A stretch of 7,295 nt of DNA from Tissierellales bacterium (GCA_030147425.1 JASKZW010000132.1:1-7295), one strand, 5' to 3'. Shown: positions 1 through 6,895, counted from the stretch's first letter. Numbers and translations are program-made. The notes: generated from the sequence alone by a model not told the origin.

Positions 1-28
1 TTATCTAAAATGTCCTTAGTATTTTATC

Positions 29-1141
29 TTATAATACTTCTTCTAATGGAGTGTAGTCCATTCCAAATGCATCTGCAACTGGTTCATAAACTACTTTTCC
101 GTGAGCTACGTTAACACCTTTTCTTAATGCAGGGTCTTTTTCGATAGCTTCTTTCCATCCCATGTTAGCTATTCTTAAAGCATATGGTAATGTAACGTTA
201 GTTAAAGCTAATGTTGAAGTCATTGGTACTGCTCCTGGTATGTTAGCTACTCCGTAGTGAATTACATCATGTTTGATGAAGATTGGGTCAGCGTGAGTAG
301 TTGGGTGCATTGTTTCAATACATCCACCTTGGTCTATAGCAACGTCTACTAATACACTGCCTGGCTCCATTTCTTTAATCATTTCTTCAGTAACTAATTT
401 AGGTGCTTTCGCTCCTGGGATTAAAACAGCTCCAACAACTAAGTCAGCGTCTTTAACTGATTGAGCTATGTTGTAGTTGTTTGAGTATAAAGTTTCTATT
501 CTTCCCATGAATACTTCGTTTAAGTATCCTAATCTCTTTGTATTAACGTCTAATACAGTTACTCTTGCTCCTAATCCTACAGCACGTCTTATAGCACCAG
601 TTCCTACGTTACCAGCACCTACAACAACTATGTGAGCAGGTCTAACTCCTGGAACTCCGTCAACTAATAATCCTTTTCCACCGTAAGTTTTTTCTAAATA
701 AACTGATCCTTCTTGAACAGCCATTCTACCAGCAACTTCACTCATTGGGTTAAGTAATGGTAATGATCTGTCAGGGTTTTCAACAGTTTCATAAGCAATA
801 GCAACAGTTCCTGACTCTACTAATGCTTTAGTTAATTCTTCTTCAGCAGCTAAGTGTAAATAAGTAAAGATTATTAAATCTTCTCTGAAGTATTGGTATT
901 CTGATTTTAAAGGTTCTTTAACCTTCATTATCATGTCTGATTTGTTCCAAACATCAGCAGCTGAGTCTATGATTTCTGCTCCTACAGCTACATAGTCTTC
1001 ATCAAAGAATCCTGCTCCTTCTCCTGCTCCTTTTTCTACATATACAGTGTGTCCAGCTCTAACGAATCCGTCTACTCCAGCAGGCGTTACAGCTACTCTG
1101 TCTTCTTGTTCTTTTATCTCTTTAGGTACTCCTATAATCAT
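29..1141 (-). CDS. ald: Alanine dehydrogenase
   Basis: This 370-residue cytoplasmic enzyme is the usual full length for the family. It catalyses the reversible NAD-dependent oxidative deamination of L-alanine to pyruvate, ammonia and NADH. The N-terminus [10 protein letters not shown] is typical of the family. Residues known to be catalytic or substrate-binding in Ald enzymes fall at the expected numbers: Arg15, Lys75 (in MKVKEP), His96 (in TYLHLA) and Asp270 (in VDVAID). The Rossmann dinucleotide loop GAGNVG is at residues 175-180, and Asp198 at the end of the next strand is the expected NAD-ribose contact. The ATG is preceded by AAGGAGG with 8-nt spacing, so the start is secure. The gene is divergent from the peptide importer. 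It uses more C-ending codons (GAC, AAC, TTC, TAC) than the importer genes, which suggests high expression. No terminator is visible in the 28 bases left of the stop codon; it may lie outside the window. Confidence 0.97.
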   Translation of the reverse strand: MIIGVPKEIKEQEDRVAVTPAGVDGFVRAGHTVYVEKGAGEGAGFFDEDYVAVGAEIIDSAADVWNKSDMIMKVKEPLKSEYQYFREDLIIFTYLHLAAEEELTKALVESGTVAIAYETVENPDRSLPLLNPMSEVAGRMAVQEGSVYLEKTYGGKGLLVDGVPGVRPAHIVVVGAGNVGTGAIRRAVGLGARVTVLDVNTKRLGYLNEVFMGRIETLYSNNYNIAQSVKDADLVVGAVLIPGAKAPKLVTEEMIKEMEPGSVLVDVAIDQGGCIETMHPTTHADPIFIKHDVIHYGVANIPGAVPMTSTLALTNVTLPYALRIANMGWKEAIEKDPALRKGVNVAHGKVVYEPVADAFGMDYTPLEEVL

Positions 1142-1182
1142 TAAAAAAACCTCCTTGTGTTTAAAAATTATCTATCATTAAT

Positions 1183-1211
1183 ATAATAGCATATATTAGG
1201 AAATTTTTCAT
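1183..1211 (-). promoter_or_regulatory. ald: Candidate sigma-A promoter for ald
   Basis: On the minus strand, ATGAAA (1206-1211) and TATTAT (1183-1188) are separated by 17 nt. They match the -35 consensus at 4 of 6 positions and the -10 consensus at 5 of 6. Transcription would start near 1176 and give a leader of about 35 nt before the ATG. The region is very AT-rich, so other -10-like hexamers exist and this choice is tentative. Confidence 0.35.
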
Positions 1212-1238
1212 CTAGGTATTTTTATATTGTATTTTGGC

Positions 1239-1265
1239 AGAATAGCTTATAGGTTATTCTTATAA
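1239..1265. promoter_or_regulatory. Overlapping dyad-symmetric segments, possible operator
   Basis: Positions 1239-1260 form a 22-bp imperfect palindrome with half-sites AGAATAGC and GTTATTCT; 9 of 11 base pairs are symmetric. A second dyad overlaps it at 1247-1265, with half-sites TTATAGG and CTTATAA (6 of 7 pairs) around a 5-nt centre. They lie between the candidate ald -35 (1206-1211) and the importer -35 (1308-1313), where a regulator could act on both promoters. I do not recognise the motif as belonging to a named regulator. AT-rich DNA produces such dyads by chance, so operator function is inference. Confidence 0.25.
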
Positions 1266-1307
1266 ATTTTGTGAATAATGTGATGTCTTTCTATAGATAT
1301 TATTAAT

Positions 1308-1336
1308 TTGATTTGGGAAAAGCCCATTTATATAAT
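1308..1336 (+). promoter_or_regulatory. Sigma-A-type promoter of the peptide importer operon
   Basis: TTGATT (1308-1313), a 17-nt spacer and a perfect TATAAT (1331-1336) form a good vegetative promoter. Transcription would start around 1343, giving a leader of about 40 nt that carries the Shine-Dalgarno site at 1369-1376. The promoter lies just upstream of the chosen ATG and overlaps the TTG codon at 1313, which argues against TTG as a translation start. The leader is too short to hold a riboswitch or T-box. Confidence 0.65.
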
Positions 1337-1368
1337 GTAATCTGTAGGCAACTTTTAATACTATATTT

Positions 1369-1376
1369 AGGAGGAG
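1369..1376 (+). promoter_or_regulatory. oppA: Ribosome binding site that fixes the oppA start
   Basis: AGGAGGAG lies 7 nt (measured from the GGAGG core) before the ATG at 1382. It supports that start over the TTG at 1313, which would put 23 non-signal residues ahead of a clear lipoprotein signal peptide. Confidence 0.85.
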
Positions 1377-1381
1377 ATTAT

Positions 1382-3019
1382 ATGAAGAAAAAAAGACTGT
1401 TAGCACTATTTATTTCTATAGTGATGATAGTATCTTTAGCATGTGGATGTGCTGATGAAGATAGTAAAGAACTTCCAAATTCAGAAGAAGCTATGGAAGA
1501 GATAGAAGATTCAGTTGAAGAAGAGGAAAGTAGTGAACTTAGTAAGGTTGAAGATGGTGTATTTACTTATCCAATAACAAGTAATCCAAAAGTTATGAAT
1601 CCACTATATTCAGTAGATTCAGATACTGGGGCAGTGGTTGGGGCAGTGTATGACAAGCTATTTGTTTTGGATGGGGAAAAAGATGAGATTCGCTATTATT
1701 TAGCAGAAGATCTTGATATATCTGAAGATCATTTAACTTATACATTGAAATTAAAGGAAGGTTTAAAGTGGCATGATGGAGAGCCTTTAACAGCTGATGA
1801 TATTGTTTTCACTATGGATGTTATTTTAGATGAAAGCCAAAATACTCATTTCTTAAATTATTTTACTATATCTGGAGAAGCTGTTGAGGTAGAGAAGATA
1901 GATAATTTAACTGTGGCATTTAAATTACCAGAGGTTTCAGTACCTTTTATTACAAATTTAGAACGTTTAAAGCCAATACCTAAACATATATTTGAGGGAG
2001 AGGAAGATATAGCTAAAAGTCCAAAAAATCAAGAACCAGTAGGATCAGGTCCTTTTAAATTTAAAAGTTTTAAAAGTGATGAAAGAATAGAATTAGAGAG
2101 GTTTGACGACTATCATGGAGGAAAAGCAGGCCTTAAGGAGATAGTCTTTAGAATAATTGCAGACCCTAACTCAACAAATACAGCTGTTTTAAATGGAGAA
2201 TTAGATGCAAGAAGAATAACTGCTAATGAAGTTGAAAAGTTTGAAGATAAAGATGAATTTAACATAGAAGTTTTTGGTGGTGGTAGAGTTAATAATATGA
2301 TATTTAAATTAAATAATGAAGCACTTAAAAATAAAGATGTAAGACATGCTATTGCCTATGCGATAGATAAGGATGAAATAATACAAGGAGTTTATCAAGG
2401 AAGTGATTATGCAGAGAAAACCTATTCAGTATTTGGACCAGCAACAAAGTATCAAACTAATGATGTTGAAAAATATGAGCAAGATATAGAAAAAGCTAAG
2501 GAGCTTCTTAAAAATGCAGGGTATGAGGATTTAAGCTTAAGATTGGCTTATACTAATACTAATAGTCAGCAAGAAACAGCAGGTTTAATAATGCAACAAC
2601 AGTTGGCAGAAATTGGTATAGATTTAGAACTTATGCCAATGGAAAGAGGGGAGTTTGTAGAGAAATTTACTGATGCTTCAAGTACGGATTTTGATTTAGC
2701 ATTTAATGGTTATAATGTAGGATACGAACCTAATGGTTATTCACCATTATATTTATCAGGAGAACCAAATAACTTTATGGGTTATGTAAATGAAGAGTTA
2801 GATGCTCTTTGGGAGGAAGGAATAGTTGAAACTGATGAGGATGTAAGAAAAGAAATATATGAGGAGATTCAGAAGATATTAGTCGATGAAATGGTAGTTT
2901 ATCCTATAGATAATCCGAAATCTATCCTTGTTTATAATAAGAAACTTGGTGGTGTTGAAGAATCAGGCTTATTCCCACACATGTTTGAGGATTTAACAAA
3001 GTTATATAAAATGGAGTAA
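1382..3019 (+). CDS. oppA: Peptide ABC transporter substrate-binding lipoprotein
   Basis: This 545-residue extracytoplasmic receptor captures oligopeptides or dipeptides and delivers them to the permeases encoded downstream. It belongs to solute-binding protein family 5 (SBP_bac_5, OppA/DppA-like), and its length is normal for that family. Residues 1-20 are a lipoprotein signal: a KKKR n-region, a hydrophobic core, then SLAC and ACGC. Either Cys21 or Cys23 could be the lipidated residue. Residues 25-58 are a strongly acidic linker, probably flexible, with 17 Asp/Glu among 34 residues. Family hallmarks follow: LKEGLKWHDGEPLTADDIVF near 124-143, GSGPFKF at 221-227, and DVRHAIAYAIDKDEI at 319-333. 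Being first in an A-B-C-D-F operon supports peptide transport. Substrate specificity cannot be read from the sequence; nickel or another small ligand is possible but less likely. A hairpin after the gene may raise its expression relative to the membrane components. Confidence 0.93.
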   Translation: MKKKRLLALFISIVMIVSLACGCADEDSKELPNSEEAMEEIEDSVEEEESSELSKVEDGVFTYPITSNPKVMNPLYSVDSDTGAVVGAVYDKLFVLDGEKDEIRYYLAEDLDISEDHLTYTLKLKEGLKWHDGEPLTADDIVFTMDVILDESQNTHFLNYFTISGEAVEVEKIDNLTVAFKLPEVSVPFITNLERLKPIPKHIFEGEEDIAKSPKNQEPVGSGPFKFKSFKSDERIELERFDDYHGGKAGLKEIVFRIIADPNSTNTAVLNGELDARRITANEVEKFEDKDEFNIEVFGGGRVNNMIFKLNNEALKNKDVRHAIAYAIDKDEIIQGVYQGSDYAEKTYSVFGPATKYQTNDVEKYEQDIEKAKELLKNAGYEDLSLRLAYTNTNSQQETAGLIMQQQLAEIGIDLELMPMERGEFVEKFTDASSTDFDLAFNGYNVGYEPNGYSPLYLSGEPNNFMGYVNEELDALWEEGIVETDEDVRKEIYEEIQKILVDEMVVYPIDNPKSILVYNKKLGGVEESGLFPHMFEDLTKLYKME

Positions 3020-3048
3020 ATGACTAAAAAGAAATATATATATATAAA

Positions 3049-3083
3049 TATAAGAGTAAACTGAATTTCAGTTTACTCTTATA
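3049..3083 (+). repeat. Perfect 17-bp intercistronic hairpin between oppA and oppB
   Basis: The arms at 3049-3065 and 3067-3083 are exact reverse complements around a single central base. Allowing a realistic loop, the RNA stem would have about 14 to 15 pairs. No T-run follows; the oppB Shine-Dalgarno site GGGAGG starts only 6 nt downstream (3090-3095). It is therefore not a canonical intrinsic terminator. Known hairpins after binding-protein genes of ABC importer operons protect the upstream message or cause partial termination, so the receptor is made in excess of the membrane complex. That role is inferred here. An AT dinucleotide run (3034-3046) sits just upstream. Confidence 0.85.
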
Positions 3084-3102
3084 ACTTATGGGAGGAATTT
3101 AA

Positions 3103-4053
3103 ATGGCGAGAATGATAATAAAAAGGATATTACAGGCTATCCCCATGATTATTGCTATATCAATATTCTCTTTTCTTTTAATGAAATTTGCCCCAGGAGG
3201 CCCCTTTCAAGCTTATATAACTCCAGAAATGCCTTTAGTAGATATTGAGAAGGTTAAGGAAAGTATGGGTCTTAATGAGCCTATTTATGTGCAATACATA
3301 AGGTGGTTTAAGGGTGTTTTAAAAGGTGACTTAGGATATTCTTTAGCAAATAATAGGCCTGTGGCAGATCAAATAGTTGAAAGACTACCTGCTACTATAG
3401 GTCTAATGTTTGTATCTTTTGTATTTTCTTTTGTAATGGGAATTTTACTTGGAATTATTTCAGCTGCTAATCAAAATAATATTATTGATAAGATTATTAA
3501 TATTTTTTCATATATAAGTATTTCTATACCAAGTTTTTGGTTTGCAATGCTTTTGTTATATTTTTTATCTTTAAAATTAAAGTTACTTCCTAGTATAGGA
3601 ATGAGGTCTGTAGGGGTAAACTCTACTTGGGATTTAATTAAGCATACAATAATGCCAGTCCTTGTATTAAGTATAGGGAATATAGCTGTGATAGCTAGAT
3701 ATGTTCGCTCTAGTACAATAAGTCAATTAAATGAAGACTATGTTAGGGTTGCTAGGGCTTTTGGCGCTAGTCGAAGTGAAATCTTATACAAGTATGTTTT
3801 AAAAAATTCTATATTGCCAGTCATTACTATGCTAGGTATGTCATTACCGAACTTAGTATCAGGTTCTTTTATTACAGAAAGTATATTTGGCTGGCCAGGT
3901 ATGGGTCAACTGGGAATGAATGCAATACTAGGACATGATTATCCCTTGATAATGGCAACTACTATGTTTTCATCATTATTGCTTATTCTTGGAAACTTAA
4001 TATCAGATATATTATATGGAATTGTAGACCCAAGGATAAAGGAGTTGAATTAA
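3103..4053 (+). CDS. oppB: Peptide ABC transporter permease, OppB/DppB type
   Basis: This 316-residue inner-membrane protein is one of the two channel-forming subunits of the importer. The N-terminus, with a membrane segment at about 9-29 followed by FAPGGP, is typical of OppB/DppB. Further hydrophobic segments lie near 100-120, 133-157, 182-200, 238-258 and 283-305, giving the expected six. The cytoplasmic EAA loop, which docks with the ATPases, is at about 211-240 (EDYVRVARAFGAS, with the conserved Gly221). The family signatures FGWPGMG (262-268) and YGIVDPRI (305-312) are present. GGGAGG lies 7 nt before the ATG, so the start is secure. The gene begins 83 nt after oppA, across the hairpin, and is followed after 3 nt by the second permease. 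Length and motifs look intact. Confidence 0.95.
   Translation: MARMIIKRILQAIPMIIAISIFSFLLMKFAPGGPFQAYITPEMPLVDIEKVKESMGLNEPIYVQYIRWFKGVLKGDLGYSLANNRPVADQIVERLPATIGLMFVSFVFSFVMGILLGIISAANQNNIIDKIINIFSYISISIPSFWFAMLLLYFLSLKLKLLPSIGMRSVGVNSTWDLIKHTIMPVLVLSIGNIAVIARYVRSSTISQLNEDYVRVARAFGASRSEILYKYVLKNSILPVITMLGMSLPNLVSGSFITESIFGWPGMGQLGMNAILGHDYPLIMATTMFSSLLLILGNLISDILYGIVDPRIKELN
4038..4044 (+). promoter_or_regulatory. oppC: oppC ribosome binding site inside the end of oppB
   Basis: AAAGGAG lies within the last codons of oppB, 12 nt before the oppC ATG at 4057, which is slightly long. A second ATG at 4053-4055 overlaps the oppB stop codon at 8-nt spacing, but it opens only a four-codon frame that ends in TAG at 4065-4067. 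Confidence 0.7.
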
Positions 4054-4056
4054 TGT

Positions 4057-4899
4057 ATGGAGAATAGATTGATTAAGAATCTAAAATATCAAATAAAAGA
4101 AAATAATTTGGCTAAAATATCTATATCTATAATATTTCTACTTGTTCTAACTTCCATACTTGCATTTCTTTCTCCCCATGATCCAAATAAGATAGATGTA
4201 GGAAATTATTTAAAATCTCCTTCAAAAGATCATCTGTTTGGTACTGATGACTTAGGAAGGGATTACTTAACTAGGGCATTATATGGAGGTAGGATTTCTC
4301 TTTTAGTAGGTTTTTTATCTATGATAATATCTACTACAATAGGAACTTTGGTTGGAACTATAAGCGGTTACTTTGGAGGAAGAATAGATAGCATAATAAT
4401 GCGACTTATAGATATATTAATGAGTGTTCCAACATTTTTTTTAATTTTAATACTTAATGCTTATTTAGAGCCAGGAGTTAAGAATATAATTATAATAATT
4501 GGCTTATTTAGTTGGATGGGGACAGCAAGAATAGTTAGAGGCGAAACTATTTCTATAAAGGAAAGAGATTATGTTTTATATGCAAAAACTATAGGAGAAA
4601 GGCCAATTGCTATTATTAGAAAGCATATTATACCAAATATATTCCCAACTATAACGGTTGTTTCAACTTTAAATATTGCTAGAGCTATTTTAACAGAGTC
4701 TTCTATTAGTTTCCTAGGCTTAGGAGTTCGTCAGCCTGCTTCATCTTGGGGAAGTATGTTAAGAAATGCCCAAAGGTTTATAGATGAAGCTCCTCATTTA
4801 GGTCTTTTTCCAGGATTATTAATACTACTAACTGTTTTAAGTTTTAATATCTTAGGAGATGTATTAAGAATAGCCTTTGAGCCTAAAGCAAATGATTAG
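4057..4899 (+). CDS. oppC: Peptide ABC transporter permease, OppC/DppC type
   Basis: This 280-residue inner-membrane protein is the second channel subunit and pairs with OppB. The N-terminal membrane segment (about 21-39) followed by HDPNKID and then HLFGTDDLGRDYLTRALYGG (59-78) is the classic OppC/DppC N-terminal signature. Further hydrophobic segments lie near 81-105, 117-136, 142-158, 196-215 and 251-268. The EAA loop runs at about 169-199 and keeps Gly180, although the residues after it (ERPIAII) are less typical than the Gly-Ala-Ser version in OppB. The conserved block ESSISFLGLGVRQPASSWG (214-232) and the ending LGDVLRIAFEPK are intact. The start is 3 nt after oppB, which implies translational coupling. 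The ATG at 4053 is out of frame, so 4057 is the start that gives the full protein. Confidence 0.95.
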   Translation: MENRLIKNLKYQIKENNLAKISISIIFLLVLTSILAFLSPHDPNKIDVGNYLKSPSKDHLFGTDDLGRDYLTRALYGGRISLLVGFLSMIISTTIGTLVGTISGYFGGRIDSIIMRLIDILMSVPTFFLILILNAYLEPGVKNIIIIIGLFSWMGTARIVRGETISIKERDYVLYAKTIGERPIAIIRKHIIPNIFPTITVVSTLNIARAILTESSISFLGLGVRQPASSWGSMLRNAQRFIDEAPHLGLFPGLLILLTVLSFNILGDVLRIAFEPKAND

Positions 4900-4919
4900 T
4901 AAGAAAGGAGAGAACTAGT

Positions 4920-5930
4920 ATGACAAAAACTTTACTTAAGGTAGAAGATTTGAAAGTTTCTTTTTTAAATTCTAGGACTGAGAAAAAGATAAGGGCTGTC
5001 AGAGGGGTAAGTTTTGATTTGAAAAAAGGTGAGATATTAGGCATTGTAGGAGAGTCCGGTAGTGGAAAATCTGTTACATCTTTAGCTATAATGAACCTTC
5101 TTAATAAAGAAAATACAGAAATTGAAGGAAAAGTTTTATACAAGAATCAAAATTTACTAAGAAAAAAAGAAGAAGAAATGAATACTATTAGAGGAAGAGA
5201 TTTGTCTATGATATTTCAAGATCCTATGACTTCTTTAAATCCTGTTTTTACTATAGGAAATCAGATTTCTGATGTAATAAGAAGGCATAAAAAAGTTAAC
5301 AGGAAAAAGGCAAGGGAAAAAACTATAGAAATGCTAGAATTAGTAGGAATAGCTTCAGCTGAAGAAAGACTTGATAGTTACCCTCATGAGTTTAGTGGAG
5401 GTATGAAGCAAAGAGTTCTTATAGCTCAGGCATTAAGTTGTGCTCCAGATCTACTTATTGCAGATGAACCGACTACAGCCTTGGATGTAACAATACAGGC
5501 TCAAATTTTAGATTTACTTTTAGATTTAAAGGAAAGGCTAAATCTATCTATTATTTTAATAACTCATGATTTAGGAGTGATAGCTAATACCTGCTCTAAA
5601 ATAGCTGTTATGTATAGTGGAAAAATTATGGAAGAGGGAGATGTGGCTGATGTTTTTAAAAACCCCTTACACCCTTATACTAGAGGACTTTTAGAATCTT
5701 TACCAGATTTAAATGTAGATAGAAATGAAAGATTAAGACCTATACCTGGAAATCCACCAGATATAAGCAAGGAAATAAAAGCTTGTCCTTTTGTTGAACG
5801 TTGTAAGTATAGAGTAGATAGGTGCAGAGATAAGGAGCCACCTTACTTTTATAAAGATAATAGAAGAGTAATGTGTTGGCTCTTGGACAGCTCTAATGGA
5901 GAAGGTGAATATTATGGGAAAAATAAATAA
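4920..5930 (+). CDS. oppD: Peptide ABC transporter ATP-binding protein, OppD/DppD type
   Basis: This 336-residue cytoplasmic ATPase pairs with OppF to power import through OppBC. The nucleotide-binding motifs appear in order: Walker A GESGSGKS (44-51), Q-loop Gln100 in FQDPMTSLNP, ABC signature FSGGMKQR (158-165, with Phe instead of the usual Leu first), Walker B LLIADEPT (178-185) and switch His216 in ITHDLGV. The oligopeptide-type C-terminal extension contains HPYTRGLLES and four cysteines, Cys289, Cys295, Cys302 and Cys319, in the pattern C-x5-C-x6-C-x16-C. This pattern is known to hold an iron-sulfur cluster in some dipeptide and oligopeptide importer ATPases. AAAGGAG lies 9 nt before the ATG, and the gene starts 20 nt after oppC. 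It overlaps the next ATPase gene at its 3' end. Length is normal and no key residue is missing. Confidence 0.95.
   Translation: MTKTLLKVEDLKVSFLNSRTEKKIRAVRGVSFDLKKGEILGIVGESGSGKSVTSLAIMNLLNKENTEIEGKVLYKNQNLLRKKEEEMNTIRGRDLSMIFQDPMTSLNPVFTIGNQISDVIRRHKKVNRKKAREKTIEMLELVGIASAEERLDSYPHEFSGGMKQRVLIAQALSCAPDLLIADEPTTALDVTIQAQILDLLLDLKERLNLSIILITHDLGVIANTCSKIAVMYSGKIMEEGDVADVFKNPLHPYTRGLLESLPDLNVDRNERLRPIPGNPPDISKEIKACPFVERCKYRVDRCRDKEPPYFYKDNRRVMCWLLDSSNGEGEYYGKNK
5898..5908 (+). promoter_or_regulatory. oppF: Ribosome binding site that decides the oppF start
   Basis: GGAG (5898-5901) followed by AGGTGA (5903-5908) lies inside the oppD coding region. AGGTGA is 5 nt before the ATG at 5914 and is complementary to the 16S rRNA 3' end. 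The in-frame ATG at 5896 has no comparable site upstream, and it overlaps this one. Confidence 0.65.
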
Positions 5931-6885
5931 ATTAATAGAGGTTAAAAATCTAAGGAAATATTTTCCGATAAAGAAGTCTTTTTTTGGTAAAAATCAGTAT
6001 TTAAAAGCTGTAGATGATGTAAGTTTTCATATAAATGAAGCTGAGACTTTTGGTTTGGTTGGCGAATCTGGTTGTGGGAAATCAACAGTTGGAAATTGTA
6101 TTATTCGTTTACACGAATTAACAAGTGGCGAAATTCTCTATGAAGGTAAAGATATATCTAAATTTGAGGGGAAGAAATTAGACTCCTATAGGCGAAAGAT
6201 TCAAGCTATTTTTCAAGATCCATATGTGTCTCTTAATCCGACTATGACAGTTGAGGAGTTAATATCCGAACCTTTAGAAGTACATAGGATGGGCAGTAAG
6301 AGAGAAAGAAGGGAAAGAGTGGGAGAATTATTAAACAAGGTTGGTATGAGTAAAGACTATATGAATAGATATCCACATGAATTTAGTGGAGGACAGAGAC
6401 AGAGGATAGGGATAGCTAGAGCTATCTCTACAAATCCAGAATTCATATTGTGTGATGAGCCTATTTCTGCCTTAGACGTGTCTGTACAGGCTCAGGTTAT
6501 AAATCTTTTAGAAGATTTACAGGATGAGTTTTCACTAACTTACCTATTTATTGCTCATGATTTAGCCATGGTTAGACATATATCTCATCGAATAGCTGTA
6601 ATGTATATGGGTAAAATTGTAGAGTTAGGTCCCAGTGATGAGATTTACAAAAATCCAGCCCATCCATATACTAAAGCTCTTTTAGATTCAGTATTAAAAC
6701 CTATTCCTAAAATAGGTGAAAATACTATAAAAGTTTTAGATGGAGATTTACCTAGTCCATTAAACCCCCCAAGTGGCTGTAACTTTGTTACAAGATGCAA
6801 GTATGCTAAAAAAGAATGTTGTGACTCAGAACCTAGGCTTAAAGAAATAGGAAGTGGCCACAATGTAGCTTGTCATTTAATATAG
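5914..6885 (+). CDS. oppF: Peptide ABC transporter ATP-binding protein, OppF/DppF type
   Basis: This 323-residue cytoplasmic ATPase is the partner of OppD. Motifs in order are Walker A GESGCGKST (50-58), Q-loop Gln101 in FQDPYVSLNP, signature FSGGQRQR (157-164), Walker B FILCDEPIS (177-185, Asp181-Glu182) and switch His215 in IAHDLAMV. The variants GCGKST and CDEPIS, as opposed to GSGKS and ADEPT, are typical of the F-type subunit. The C-terminal extension has HPYTKALL and cysteines at 289, 295, 302, 303 and 320, matching the iron-sulfur pattern of OppD. I chose the ATG at 5914 because AGGTGA precedes it. An in-frame ATG at 5896 would add six residues (MEKVNI) but lacks a ribosome site. The chosen start overlaps oppD by 17 nt, implying coupled translation. 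It is the last gene of the operon, followed closely by a terminator. Confidence 0.94.
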   Translation: MGKINKLIEVKNLRKYFPIKKSFFGKNQYLKAVDDVSFHINEAETFGLVGESGCGKSTVGNCIIRLHELTSGEILYEGKDISKFEGKKLDSYRRKIQAIFQDPYVSLNPTMTVEELISEPLEVHRMGSKRERRERVGELLNKVGMSKDYMNRYPHEFSGGQRQRIGIARAISTNPEFILCDEPISALDVSVQAQVINLLEDLQDEFSLTYLFIAHDLAMVRHISHRIAVMYMGKIVELGPSDEIYKNPAHPYTKALLDSVLKPIPKIGENTIKVLDGDLPSPLNPPSGCNFVTRCKYAKKECCDSEPRLKEIGSGHNVACHLI

Positions 6886-6895
6886 AATAGTTTTT

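Noticed and set aside
1..28. A terminator for ald at the left edge.
   Set aside because: Only a four-base inverted repeat (CTAA/TTAG) is visible and no T-run follows it in the direction of ald transcription. The real terminator is probably outside the window.
1199..1213. A CodY-like box near AAATTTTTCATC.
   Set aside because: CodY commonly controls peptide importers in Firmicutes, but the second half of the consensus AATTTTCWGAAAATT is not matched here.
1234..1266. A second upstream promoter for the operon using TTGGCA and TATAAA.
   Set aside because: The hexamers are 21 nt apart, outside the usual 16-18 nt, and closer -10 candidates match poorly. The promoter at 1308-1336 is much better.
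1313..1381. A TTG start at 1313 adding 23 residues to the binding protein.
   Set aside because: It overlaps the promoter, lies upstream of the predicted transcript start, has no ribosome site, and would place a non-signal segment ahead of an intact lipoprotein signal that follows a strong AGGAGGAG.
3034..3046. An AT dinucleotide run as a possible phase-variable tract.
   Set aside because: It is short, intergenic and outside any promoter spacer or coding frame, so a change in length would have no clear switching effect.
4883..5143. An 86-codon minus-strand open frame.
   Set aside because: It lies almost entirely antisense to the well-supported oppD 5' region, shows no recognisable domain, and is explained by AT-rich codon composition.
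6645..6863. A 72-codon minus-strand open frame.
   Set aside because: It is wholly antisense to the conserved oppF C-terminal region and has no family resemblance.
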